A stretch of DNA of 54,917 bases from Clostridiales bacterium (GTDB lineage: Bacteria > Bacillota > Clostridia > Lachnospirales > Lachnospiraceae). Of this stretch, positions 16,814-25,396 are shown piece by piece (position 1 is the first letter of the stretch; every line of letters starts with the position of its first letter). The notes beneath the pieces were generated by a model that ran no database searches, was not told the DNA's origin, and worked only from the letters and a program-made list of their open reading frames with translations. The stretch lies in the NCBI GenBank assembly GCA_029338615.1, contig JAQYAS010000002.1, forward strand, positions 1 through 54,917, given 5' to 3'. The translations under genes were made by a program, and so were the position numbers.

Positions 16814-17278
16814 ATGATCGCATATAAAGACAATCATTTACAAGAACAGCTACGCATATTTAACACCCTCTGGAAAGCTCAGGACGATATCTGGCAGGAG
16901 GCGGCAAGAAACTCCGGGCTGCCTGAAACTGCTTTCTGGATAATTTATATATTGACCATTGAGAATAAAGCTGAACTTACTCAGGCAGAGCTATGCGACA
17001 CATGGTTCATACCCAGACAGACATGCAACTCTGCTGTCAAAAAACTGGAAGGCAAAGGACTCATTTCTCTGACAACACACAAAGGTGCAGGGAACATCAA
17101 ATATTTATCACTCACGGAAAATGGAGTCTCATTCGCCAACAAATATATTACGCCACTGACAAATGCTGATATTTCATCATTTTCGAGTTTTACGGATGAG
17201 GAAAGAGAACTTCTGCTCTCACTCATGCAGCGTCAGCTCGATTACCTTAAGAAAGGAACTGAAGGATTATGGAAATAA
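16814..17278 (+). CDS. MarR family regulator of the adjacent MATE pump
   Basis: The protein has 154 residues: an N-terminal helix region (EQLRIFNTLWKAQDDIWQE), a winged HTH (LTQAELCDTWFIPRQTCNS, VKKLEGKGLISL, wing at GAGNIKY) and a C-terminal helix. It overlaps the MATE ORF by 10 bases, which implies translational coupling. The promoter palindrome upstream is the likely operator for a self-limiting, ligand-relieved efflux module. Confidence 0.88.
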   Translation: MIAYKDNHLQEQLRIFNTLWKAQDDIWQEAARNSGLPETAFWIIYILTIENKAELTQAELCDTWFIPRQTCNSAVKKLEGKGLISLTTHKGAGNIKYLSLTENGVSFANKYITPLTNADISSFSSFTDEERELLLSLMQRQLDYLKKGTEGLWK

Positions 17279-18597
17279 GACTTTCTGATTCATTTACATA
17301 TAAAAAGCTTATAAGATATGTGCTGCCGTGCATTGCCATGATGATCATGACATCCATCTACAGCATTGTGGACGGCTACTTTGTCTCCAACATCATAGGC
17401 AAGAATCCATTTGCAGCGGTCAATCTGGTCATGCCTGTGCTGATGGCGATATCCGCCATAGGATTCATGATCGGTACGGGAGGCAGCGCACTGACTTCAT
17501 ATTATATGGGGCTCGGGGAAAAGAAAAAGGCAAATGAAGTATTCTCGATGCTGGTGTGGCTTATCATCATCTCGTCCTGCATCGTGGCAGTCATAGGATT
17601 TGTCTTCATGCCCCAGATAGTCGAGTTCCTCGGAGCCAGCGATACTATACGCTCAGACGCCATATTATACGGAAGAATACTCATTCTGTCAGAGCCGTTT
17701 TTTATGCTTCAGAACAGTTTTCAGAGTTTTCTTACAACGGCAGAGAAACAAAACCTTGGTCTGCTGGTTTCAGTACTTGCGGGTATCACCAACATGGTAC
17801 TTGATTTTCTTCTCATGTTTGTGTTCCGCCTCGGCATAGCCGGAGCTGCGGCTGCCACAGTGTGCGGACAGATTATAGGAAGTGTAGTACCGCTCATATA
17901 TTTTGCGACCAACACAACAGGATCGTTAAAACTGACGAAAGCAAAGTTTGACTGGAAGTGTATCTGGAAAGCCTGTGGAAACGGCTCTTCTGAGATGCTT
18001 ACCAACCTGTCCACATCCCTTGTGTCTGTGGTCTATAACCTGCAGCTTATGAAACTTGCGAATGAAAATGGTATAGCAGCATATGGTGTGATAATGTATG
18101 TGTCATTCATATTCATGGCAATATTCTTCGGTTATGCCATCGGAGTCACGCCTATCATCGGTTATAACTATGGTGCCGGTAACAAAAAACAGCTGCACAG
18201 CCTGCTTAAAAAAAGCCTTGTGATCACCGCCGTCACAGCCATAACAATGACGGTTTTGTCCGAGGTTCTGGCACTCCCTATCGCAAGAATATTTGTTGGC
18301 TATGATGATACACTATGCCGTATGACCCAGACCGGTATGATGCTTTTTTCCATATCATTCCTGTTCTGCGGATTCAACGTATTTGGCTCAGGTTTCTTCA
18401 CAGGTCTAGGCAACGGGCTTGTATCCGCAACCATATCTTTCCTCAGAACACTGGTGATACAGCTTGCAGCGGTGTTGATGCTGCCTATGGTGTTTGGCAT
18501 CAATGGAATCTGGTGTGCTGTGGCCGTAGCGGAGGCTGTGACCCTTGTCATAACTATCACCTTCCTTATAAAAAATAAAAAGAAATACGGATATTAA
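17269..18597 (+). CDS. MATE family efflux transporter
   Basis: The protein has 442 residues and is intact, unlike the copy at 3.6-4.9 kb. MATE hallmarks are LIRYVLPCIAMMIMTSIYSIVDGYF, GTGGSALTSYYMGLGEKKKANE, LTTAEKQNLGLLVSV and ATVCGQIIGSVVPLIYF in the first half, and GVTPIIGYNYGAGNKKQL in the second. About twelve membrane helices are expected. It exports cationic or amphipathic compounds using an ion gradient. Its operon partner is the overlapping MarR repressor. Confidence 0.92.
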   Translation: MEIRLSDSFTYKKLIRYVLPCIAMMIMTSIYSIVDGYFVSNIIGKNPFAAVNLVMPVLMAISAIGFMIGTGGSALTSYYMGLGEKKKANEVFSMLVWLIIISSCIVAVIGFVFMPQIVEFLGASDTIRSDAILYGRILILSEPFFMLQNSFQSFLTTAEKQNLGLLVSVLAGITNMVLDFLLMFVFRLGIAGAAAATVCGQIIGSVVPLIYFATNTTGSLKLTKAKFDWKCIWKACGNGSSEMLTNLSTSLVSVVYNLQLMKLANENGIAAYGVIMYVSFIFMAIFFGYAIGVTPIIGYNYGAGNKKQLHSLLKKSLVITAVTAITMTVLSEVLALPIARIFVGYDDTLCRMTQTGMMLFSISFLFCGFNVFGSGFFTGLGNGLVSATISFLRTLVIQLAAVLMLPMVFGINGIWCAVAVAEAVTLVITITFLIKNKKKYGY

Positions 18598-18606
18598 ACA
18601 AAATAA

Positions 18607-18650
18607 GCCGGAGTATGTGATTTTTAATTATCACGCACTCCGGCATTTTT
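18607..18650. terminator. Bidirectional terminator between the convergent MATE and HAD genes
   Basis: GCCGGAGT-GTGAT pairs with ATCAC-ACTCCGGC. The plus side runs into ATTTTT and the minus side into A/T-rich sequence. It separates two converging genes and abuts the HAD stop codon. Confidence 0.8.
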
Positions 18651-19347
18651 ACATCGCCCTATTCACTATGTTCTTAAGTTCCGGATAGCTGGACACAGCC
18701 AGTACATCCTCGTCCGTCTTGTTCTGCAGCGACAGATACCACACCGGTGTCATTCCGGCATTTTTCGCTCCCATGACATCCTTCTTGTAGCTATCGCCCA
18801 CATAGATGACCTCATCGTTCTTTACGCCCAGCTTTGTAGCTATCATATCAAACATCCTGCGGTTCGGCTTTTCTATACCAGCCTCCTCGCTTGTTATCAT
18901 TGCGTCAAGTCTGCCCGTAAGTCCAAGTCTGTCTATCTTCCTGAACTGGATATGAGCAGTCATATCTGTACAGATACCTATCTTTATTCCTCTGGCTTTC
19001 ATATCATCTATAAACTCCAATGCCCCGGGGAATATGGATATCCTGTTCAGAAAATTGTTCCAGAAATAGTTGTAAACCTGCAGGTCATATCTAAATGGTG
19101 ATACCCCCAGGATCTCCAGCATCTTCTGGAAATACAGCACCCTGTTGTGTTGCGCCGCCATATCCCAGGCGGAGAGCTGATCCTTTACCATGTCTCTGCC
19201 TTCTTCAAAGGCTTTCATCACTGTCGCTTCGTCTATATGAAGAAGTTCATTTGCCACGTATCTCACAGTGTCATCCACTGCCTTATCATTCTCATGAAGA
19301 CAGTCGTATAATGTATCATCTAAATCAAATACTATTGCTCTTATCAT
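18649..19347 (-). CDS. HAD superfamily (subfamily IA) hydrolase
   Basis: This protein of about 232 residues has the four HAD motifs: IVFDLDDTLYD (nucleophile D and acid D), GICTDMT (motif II), K in AGIEKPNRRMF (motif III) and VIYVGDSYKKDVMGAKNAGM (motif IV). An alpha-helical cap lies between motifs I and II, as in YjjG-like and phosphoglycolate-type phosphatases. The ATG at 19347 follows GGGAG, which overlaps the end of the SBP gene, so it is co-transcribed with the ABC transporter operon. A sugar-phosphate phosphatase role is plausible but unproven. Confidence 0.87.
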   Translation of the reverse strand: MIRAIVFDLDDTLYDCLHENDKAVDDTVRYVANELLHIDEATVMKAFEEGRDMVKDQLSAWDMAAQHNRVLYFQKMLEILGVSPFRYDLQVYNYFWNNFLNRISIFPGALEFIDDMKARGIKIGICTDMTAHIQFRKIDRLGLTGRLDAMITSEEAGIEKPNRRMFDMIATKLGVKNDEVIYVGDSYKKDVMGAKNAGMTPVWYLSLQNKTDEDVLAVSSYPELKNIVNRAM

Positions 19348-19349
19348 AT

Positions 19350-21047
19350 CTACCGACACTCCCTTCGAACTTCCTTGGTAATCGTTGTTCCACCGGTCTT
19401 GTACCAGTTGTCCACAAAATTGTCAAATTCATCCAGATCAGCTTCACCTGTAACTATCTTCAGGTAAGTGTCGCTCTCCAGATTCTCAAGGTACCACCAG
19501 TCTGACACCATGGTCTCGGTCTCCCCGAAGTACAGAGATTCGACTTTATTTGTACGCGCATCATTGAGGATCTTGCACGCAGTTATACGGGATGTATATG
19601 CCGCCCAGTCCTCCGATGACGCATTGTCTTCATTCTTAAGATATGAATCACATGCTTCATAATAAGATTGTTCCAGCAGATTCAGATCATCTGGCTGCCT
19701 TACGCCAGAGAACACATGGTTCAGCTCGCCATAACATATCTGAAGTGCATTGTTGTAATCCACGTTCATCGCAAGTGGTCTTGCAGTAGGATCCACATTG
19801 AGTTTGTAATAATCCTTTATAGCCTGATTGTCTTTATCCTCATATCTTACATAGTCAAACAGCACACTTATTATCTTGCACACTATCTCTGGGTGCTCAT
19901 ATCCCTTTCTGACAACCACAAAGTTGCCATACGGAACCTGGGTATGATAACTCGTTGAACCATTTTCCTCTGTGGCAAGCAGATATGGTTCCCATTTTGC
20001 TGTTGGATCGGCCGCTACCGCGTCCATGAGAGGATTATTTGGAGCCCACCATGGTCCGAAGAAAGAACCACACTGTCCATTCACTATGAGTTCTATTATG
20101 TTGCTGCTTGTCCGCATGAGGAAATTCTGATCCAGAATCCCTTCCTCGTACATCTCATGTATATGCTCCAGAGCCTTCTTTGCCTCCGGCTGTACAGAAC
20201 CATACACAACATTTCCGTCCTCATCCTTTATCCACTGTTTTGGAAATGCCCCATATGCGGCAAATACAATGTCGAGCGTGTACTCGCTGCTATAACCACA
20301 ACCGCCGCAGAGACTTGTGTCTGCCACCAGCCCTACGGTATTTCCTTCACCATTATTTCCCGGATCTTTCTCAATAAACTGCCTGATGATCTCCTCCGCA
20401 TCCGAAAGTGTTCTCGGAGCCTCAAGTCCCAGCTTATCCATCCAGTCTTTTCTAAGCCATATCAGATTTGGTCCATCTGATATATTTGTCTCAGGTATGG
20501 CCATGATACGGTCATCAAATGTAACCACATCCATGATACTGCTGCCATAACTCTTATATATGTTCTTTATCGTTTCACTCATACAGTTGTTATAACTGTC
20601 TGTGAGATCCTCGATCATGTCATTTTCCACCAGATACTGCAGCTCATCCATGTCCTGGACGATCATCACATCCGGAAGATCCTTCTGTGCTATCACCATG
20701 GATACATTATCATCATACTGATTATCAGCAGCCTCAAATATATCCTGGTTCTGCACATTTAAGATTTCATTTAATATCTGTGTGTATGCGTTATTTTCAT
20801 ACGTTTCTCCCTGAGGGAGATTTGAATTATTTGCACCGGACAGCTTTCCCAGGGTATAGGTGAGCTGTTCCGGATACCTTCCAAGCGGCGTTGTCTCCGC
20901 AATATGCATGGCAGACTCATATTCTGCATCTGTGGTCGCCTTAGACGGGTTGGAGGGGGTGTTATTGTCCTGGCAGCCACATATTATTATAAGGGTAATT
21001 GTTAGCACACATGTTATTATTTTTTTCAGATACTTCATTGCTGGCAT
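19350..21047 (-). CDS. Extracellular solute-binding lipoprotein of the alpha-glucan locus
   Basis: This 565-residue protein starts KYLKKIITCVLTITLIIIC with a lipobox (IICGC; lipidated Cys near residue 24) and an Asn/Ser/Thr-rich linker. The remainder resembles the large LplA/LipO-like family-1 solute-binding proteins: PDVMIVQDMDEL, LIWLRKDWMDKLGLEAPRTL, GSFFGPWWAPNNPL. It follows malG by about 50 bases. The locus therefore has two binding proteins, MalE and this longer one, for one permease pair. Either they deliver different oligosaccharides, or this one is a regulatory or accessory sensor. Confidence 0.85.
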   Translation of the reverse strand: MPAMKYLKKIITCVLTITLIIICGCQDNNTPSNPSKATTDAEYESAMHIAETTPLGRYPEQLTYTLGKLSGANNSNLPQGETYENNAYTQILNEILNVQNQDIFEAADNQYDDNVSMVIAQKDLPDVMIVQDMDELQYLVENDMIEDLTDSYNNCMSETIKNIYKSYGSSIMDVVTFDDRIMAIPETNISDGPNLIWLRKDWMDKLGLEAPRTLSDAEEIIRQFIEKDPGNNGEGNTVGLVADTSLCGGCGYSSEYTLDIVFAAYGAFPKQWIKDEDGNVVYGSVQPEAKKALEHIHEMYEEGILDQNFLMRTSSNIIELIVNGQCGSFFGPWWAPNNPLMDAVAADPTAKWEPYLLATEENGSTSYHTQVPYGNFVVVRKGYEHPEIVCKIISVLFDYVRYEDKDNQAIKDYYKLNVDPTARPLAMNVDYNNALQICYGELNHVFSGVRQPDDLNLLEQSYYEACDSYLKNEDNASSEDWAAYTSRITACKILNDARTNKVESLYFGETETMVSDWWYLENLESDTYLKIVTGEADLDEFDNFVDNWYKTGGTTITKEVRRECR

Positions 21048-21097
21048 ATGCTTTCCTCATTCCACTTAGGTTTTGCAAATAATTTCATATATTATCC

Positions 21098-21973
21098 TTA
21101 ACCCTTTACGCCTCCAGACATGCTATCCTTGTAGCACTTCTGCATTACCATAAAGAGAATGATAATCGGTACGGATATCAGCACTGCGCCAGCCGCAAAT
21201 GAATTGAACCAGTTGTATACATACTCCTTCTCGAGCATGTTCCAAAGTCCGATAGACACTGTATAGTAATCCTTGTTAGCTCTGCATATAACCTTTGCAA
21301 ACACGAAATCGATCCATGGTGCAAGGAATGAATTCAGAACCGTATAAACTATGATCGGACGGCTGAGCGGTATGATGATCCTTGTAAATGACTGCCATCT
21401 TGTAGCACCATCAAGGTAAGCTGCCTCCTCTATCGACTTTGGAATAGTATCAAAGAATCCCTTTGCGATATAGAAACCTAATCCTGCACCACCTGAGTAT
21501 ACAAGCACAAGTGCAACCCTGATAAGTGATCCCTCTGAAAGTCCCAGAACCTTAAGGATATAATACACAGCTATCATTGCCATGAATCCAGGGAACATTC
21601 CAAGGATAAGTGCCACATTCATAAATGGCTTTCTCACTCTGAAACGCATTCTTGACATACAGTATGAAACTGCAAGTACAAATACTGTTGATATTATACA
21701 TGAGAAAATTGCTATTATCAAAGTATTCTTGAACATCTGTACAAAGTTCAGGATACCGGTATCTGTGAAAAGCTTACTGTAGTTAGCCATTGTGAACGAC
21801 TTTGGGATAAGTGTTGAAACATACTGTCCTTTCTCTCCACGAAAGCTTATCATCACTATCCATGCTATAGGCAGTACCCATATTATTGAGAGGATTGTCA
21901 GCACGATATGAACCACGATATCGCCGAGTGTCCATCTCTGTTTTGCTTTAATCTCGTTATTTGATTTAGCCAT
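21098..21973 (-). CDS. malG: Maltodextrin-type ABC transporter permease MalG-like
   Basis: The 291-residue inner permease has about six membrane helices. The EAA loop, which contacts the ATPase, reads SIEEAAYLDGATRWQSFTRI-I-PLSRP. It starts in a TAATG overlap with malF, so the two are translationally coupled. No MsmX/MalK-type ATPase is encoded in the window, so a shared ATPase elsewhere must energise transport, as is common in Firmicutes. Substrate assignment rests on resemblance and on the malQ/glgP genes nearby. Confidence 0.9.
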   Translation of the reverse strand: MAKSNNEIKAKQRWTLGDIVVHIVLTILSIIWVLPIAWIVMISFRGEKGQYVSTLIPKSFTMANYSKLFTDTGILNFVQMFKNTLIIAIFSCIISTVFVLAVSYCMSRMRFRVRKPFMNVALILGMFPGFMAMIAVYYILKVLGLSEGSLIRVALVLVYSGGAGLGFYIAKGFFDTIPKSIEEAAYLDGATRWQSFTRIIIPLSRPIIVYTVLNSFLAPWIDFVFAKVICRANKDYYTVSIGLWNMLEKEYVYNWFNSFAAGAVLISVPIIILFMVMQKCYKDSMSGGVKG

Positions 21974-23367
21974 TACTGAAATCCCTCCTCGTCCTTATAT
22001 GATGATGTATTGTGATATGTTATCAGTGACACAACTGCAAGAACTATGAATGTCATGATACCGATAACTGCACCTAAGTTGTAGTACTGGTTATCAACCG
22101 TCAGCTTGTAGAGCCATGTTACAAGAAGATCCGTCTTGCCGGCTGTCTTTCCAACAGGTGTTGGAGCTCCATTTGACAGAAGGAAGATAACGTTGAAGTT
22201 GTTGATGTTTCCTGCAAATGTTGTTATCAGATATGGCGCTGTGACAAACAACATATATGGAAGTGTGATCTTGAAGAAGATCTTTATAGGGTTTGCACCA
22301 TCAACTCGTGCAGCCTCGTATATTTCCTCTGGAATACTCTGCAGGATTCCTGTAACCTGCATGATGGTGAATGGAATTCCGATCCAGATGTTGATCACTA
22401 TGACCATGACTCTGGCAAGTGTTGCATTGCTCCAGAAAGGAATCGCATTGTCGATTATTCCGTGATTTATAAGTAATGTGTTTATGATACCATTCTGACT
22501 GAAGATCGTTCTCATCAGAAGAAGTGATACAAACTGTGGAACCGCTGCTGAGAGCATGAAGATTCCTCTCCACATTCCCTTTGCTCTTGTTCCCTTTCTG
22601 TTGATCACCATCGCAAGAATCATGCCGAGGAAGTAGTTACTGAATGTAGCTGCAACAGCCCACACAAGCGTCCAGCCAAGAACTGACCAGAATGTACTTC
22701 CTATGGCGTCACCAAAATTCAAAATCTTTGCGAAGTTCTTGAGTCCTACCCAGTTAAATATGACTGTGTGAGAATCAAGCTTACTGTAATTCGTAAATGC
22801 CATGAAGATCATGAAGACCAACGGCAAAATTGTAAATACCACAATTCCGAGTACCGGAAGTGGAAGAAGTAACATATGAAGGTTGTTGTCAAACAAACTC
22901 TTTATATCATCCTTGAATGTTGGTACATGCTTGCCTGCATTCCACAGACAATATGCCTTATATGAGTTCTCCACACTCACTACCCACACGCATACAAATG
23001 CGAATATTATGAACAGAGTAGCTACACCGTAGAGAAGCATGAGGAGTGAATTATCACCCTGTGTGTATTCAAATACACCCTTTGCGTCATTCCATACTTT
23101 CTGCTGTTCCTGACCTCCCAGATGGAAAAGATCCACCAGAAGAGATGCTCCATGCTTTACCATGAACCATATGAACACTGCCTCAAGTACCAGAAATGAA
23201 AAACCTTTTACAAACTGTTTTCTGACTATACTGCCGAACCCCAAGATGAGAAATGAAATTCTGGTAGCTATGTCTCCATTTGCAGCCGCCTTTGCAACTG
23301 TATATGGGTAATCAGATCTTCGTATTTTCTTTATTTTGCTTTTATTATTTGTTATAGCCTGAGCCAT
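21973..23367 (-). CDS. malF: Maltodextrin-type ABC transporter permease MalF-like
   Basis: The 464-residue permease is longer than most CUT1 permeases. Extra N-terminal hydrophobic segments (ISFLILGFGSIVRKQFVKG, VLEAVFIWFMVKHG, LLMLLYGVATLFIIFAFVC) precede the core, as is usual for MalF-type subunits. The EAA loop is PEEIYEAARVDGANPIKIFF. ILGWT-like VLGWTLVWAVAATFSNYFLG and GKTAGKTDLLVTWLYKLT also match MalF. A GGAGG ribosome binding site precedes its ATG. A hairpin between malE and malF probably lowers expression of the membrane genes relative to malE. Confidence 0.92.
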   Translation of the reverse strand: MAQAITNNKSKIKKIRRSDYPYTVAKAAANGDIATRISFLILGFGSIVRKQFVKGFSFLVLEAVFIWFMVKHGASLLVDLFHLGGQEQQKVWNDAKGVFEYTQGDNSLLMLLYGVATLFIIFAFVCVWVVSVENSYKAYCLWNAGKHVPTFKDDIKSLFDNNLHMLLLPLPVLGIVVFTILPLVFMIFMAFTNYSKLDSHTVIFNWVGLKNFAKILNFGDAIGSTFWSVLGWTLVWAVAATFSNYFLGMILAMVINRKGTRAKGMWRGIFMLSAAVPQFVSLLLMRTIFSQNGIINTLLINHGIIDNAIPFWSNATLARVMVIVINIWIGIPFTIMQVTGILQSIPEEIYEAARVDGANPIKIFFKITLPYMLFVTAPYLITTFAGNINNFNVIFLLSNGAPTPVGKTAGKTDLLVTWLYKLTVDNQYYNLGAVIGIMTFIVLAVVSLITYHNTSSYKDEEGFQ

Positions 23368-23413
23368 CCTAACACCTCCGTCTCAAAGTAAAATGTAACC
23401 TGATCTTTATCCT

Positions 23414-23457
23414 AATAGAGTGCCCCACCACCTTACTGATGAGCGGAGCACCCTATT
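23414..23457 (-). terminator. malE-malF intercistronic hairpin
   Basis: AATAGAGTGCCCC pairs with GGAGCACCCTATT across a 19-base loop. There is no T-run. Such stems commonly protect the upstream malE message or partly terminate transcription. Confidence 0.6.
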
Positions 23458-23479
23458 AAAGTTTCTAAAATTAGTATTT

Positions 23480-24775
23480 TTACTGTGCTACATCAGTGTT
23501 AAGTGATGTGTTGAATGATTCTGTCATATCTGCTGCATTGTCATGTGTAACTTCACCATTTACGAGAGACTTACCAAAGTTCTCTGCTGGTGTCCAGTAG
23601 TTACCCATCTTAGCAACGAATGGCTGAATGAATGATGTTGTATCAAATGTTGCATTCTGAGCTGTAACAAGTGCATCGTTCTTTACTGCATCGCTCTCAA
23701 GAAGGCTTGTGTTACATGGAACGATGTTTCTTGCTGTGTAGTGTGACTCCTGTGAAGCCTCGTTTCCAAGGTAGAGTGCAAGTGCAACTGCAACCTGTGG
23801 ATACTCACAGTTAGGATTTACAGCGATTGCCTTTGATCCAGCAAATGAGAGAAGCTGCTTATCTTCGCCACCGATCTTAGCTGTTGGAAGTACTGCGATT
23901 CCGAGATCATCACCAAGTGCATCATGTAATGCTGCATAATCCCATGAACCTGAGAACATTGCTGAGATAGAACCATCTGTCATACCTGAGATACCAACAC
24001 CTGACTCATCGTTTACAAAGTTCTTGTTGTTTACAAGATCTACAAGGTAGTCTGTAACAGCCTTGCCGTTATCGCCACCAAAGTTGATTCCTGCATCGTT
24101 GTCTGTACCATCACCGAACATTGTTCCACCATTTGCAAGGTAGAATGCTGCGATATACCATGAATTTGTGAGTGGGAATGAAACCTTACCCTTCTCAAGC
24201 ATTGTGTCAAGGCTCTTTACATCATCCTCTGTAAATGTCTTCTTGTTGTAGTACATGAACCATGTATTTGTTGTAAATGGCACACCGTAGATACCTCCAT
24301 CAACTGTGATAGAATCTACAATTGCCTGTGAATTTGTTGACTTAACATAATCTGCTGTGCTTCCGCCGAGCTCTGAGATAGCACCTGCATCGATCAGAGT
24401 CTGTAACTGGTCATTTGCGAACATGTATACATCTGCTGATGCTGAAACATCCTGTGTTACAGTCTTTCCTGCATCGCCCTCACTACATGTACCATAGTCA
24501 AATGTGATATCCCAGTTTGGATGCTCCTTGTTGAACGCCTCACATGTTGTCTGTAACCACTCGCCGTAATCAGGTGACTGATCCTCAGCTGGTCCCCAAA
24601 CTGTAAGCGTTGTCTTGATAGCCTCTTCCTCTGATGCTGCCTCTGTTGTATCTGAAGCATCGCTCTTTGTTGCTACTGTTGTTGACTCATCCTTTCCTGA
24701 ATCTCCACATCCTGCCAGCATTGACATTCCCATTACACCCGCAAGTGCAACTGCTGCAAATCTCTTAATTCTCAT
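23480..24775 (-). CDS. malE: Maltodextrin-binding lipoprotein MalE-like
   Basis: The 431-residue lipoprotein has a signal peptide ending MSMLAGC (lipidated Cys about residue 23) and an acidic Ser/Thr linker. The family-1 sugar-binding fold follows: LTVWGPAEDQSPDYGEWL, FNKEHPNWDITF, DVYMFANDQLQTLIDAGA, GVPFTTNTWFMYYNKKTF, ISAMFSGSWDYAAL and a C-terminal NYWTPAENFGKSLVNG. These fit maltose/maltodextrin binding proteins of Gram-positives. It leads the malEFG-SBP-HAD operon and has a strong AAGGAGGA ribosome binding site. A cre/LacI-like site lies in its leader. Confidence 0.92.
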   Translation of the reverse strand: MRIKRFAAVALAGVMGMSMLAGCGDSGKDESTTVATKSDASDTTEAASEEEAIKTTLTVWGPAEDQSPDYGEWLQTTCEAFNKEHPNWDITFDYGTCSEGDAGKTVTQDVSASADVYMFANDQLQTLIDAGAISELGGSTADYVKSTNSQAIVDSITVDGGIYGVPFTTNTWFMYYNKKTFTEDDVKSLDTMLEKGKVSFPLTNSWYIAAFYLANGGTMFGDGTDNDAGINFGGDNGKAVTDYLVDLVNNKNFVNDESGVGISGMTDGSISAMFSGSWDYAALHDALGDDLGIAVLPTAKIGGEDKQLLSFAGSKAIAVNPNCEYPQVAVALALYLGNEASQESHYTARNIVPCNTSLLESDAVKNDALVTAQNATFDTTSFIQPFVAKMGNYWTPAENFGKSLVNGEVTHDNAADMTESFNTSLNTDVAQ

Positions 24776-24856
24776 AACCGTTCCTCCTTAAAAAATATAG
24801 TTTTGATTGAATGTTTTTAATACTTTGCAGTACCTTTACCTTATGACATTATTATA

Positions 24857-24870
24857 AGAAAACGTTTCTC
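24857..24870. promoter_or_regulatory. Candidate cre / LacI-family operator at malE
   Basis: AGAAAACGTTTCTC is a near-palindrome centred on ACGT and keeps the core of CcpA (cre) and MalR-type LacI-family sites. It adjoins TATAAT on the minus strand, about 80 bases upstream of malE. Catabolite or maltodextrin control is inferred. Confidence 0.5.
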
Positions 24871-24952
24871 ATCCGTATATATCAATGATTTTAGAAACAT
24901 GTTGGATTTTTTAGATATGTTGAAATTTTTTGATGGGCGGGTGCCGCCGGAG

Positions 24953-25146
24953 TGTGCCGCGGAGATCCGCCACTGTATATGCCGCCGGAGCACGCTTGTC
25001 TGCCCGCCCTTCGACTGGCTTCTATCTGCACTGCGCTCTGCCCGCGATAAGGGCGCTGCGGACGCCGCTCCGGCAAAAAGCGTCGAAGAGCAGGCGACTG
25101 CGCTACCGCTCCGGCCACATATACAGTGGCGGATTTCCACGGCACA
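24953..25146. repeat. GC-rich inverted-repeat element (MITE-like or structured RNA) in an AT-rich gap
   Basis: Arms at 24953-24981 and 25118-25146 are complementary over 29 bases with two mismatches, both G-T compatible. The pairing resumes further in (CCGGAGC at 24985-24991 with GCTCCGG at 25108-25114). The enclosed 110 bases contain more complementary pieces (CGCCCTT / AAGGGCG). The block is far more GC-rich than its surroundings and lies in the gap between malE and the histidine kinase gene. The long frames it contains on both strands are products of its composition and symmetry, not genes. It resembles a folded-back miniature element or an abundant rod-like RNA. Confidence 0.65.
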
Positions 25147-25287
25147 CGGGCGGCTATATAAGATATATTCTGGTTAAGTCAAAAGAATGTTAGCAATTTT
25201 ATTATGCCCACATATATAGATTTTATTATGCGTATAGATCCTGTTTTATTTTCGCTGATGACTGGTTTTATTATTATCAAAGTATAC

Positions 25288-25332
25288 AAAAAATGTACCT
25301 TTTGAGCTTTAATAAGCTTCAAAAGGTACATC
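25288..25332 (-). terminator. Terminator of the RR-HK operon
   Basis: ATGTACCTTTTG-AGCTT pairs with AAGCT-CAAAAGGTACAT, then TTTTTTG on the minus strand. A second stem CCTTTTCAT / ATGAAAAGG (25350-25376) lies between it and the kinase stop codon. Confidence 0.85.
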
Positions 25333-25396
25333 CACTCTTCGTATTCTCGCCTTTTCATGGAATTTCTATGAAAAGGTATAATTTTTGTGTAATTTT

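Larger units (their letters stand above)
24776..25396. other. malE-kinase intergenic region
   Basis: Contains the malE leader with the cre-like site, the GC-rich inverted-repeat element and the kinase-gene terminators. Nothing else was recognised, and no coding gene. Confidence 0.5.

Noticed and set aside
24841-25193. Several overlapping 80-100-codon frames on both strands
   Set aside because: They arise from the GC-rich inverted repeat, which keeps multiple frames open; no ribosome binding sites and mirror-image products.
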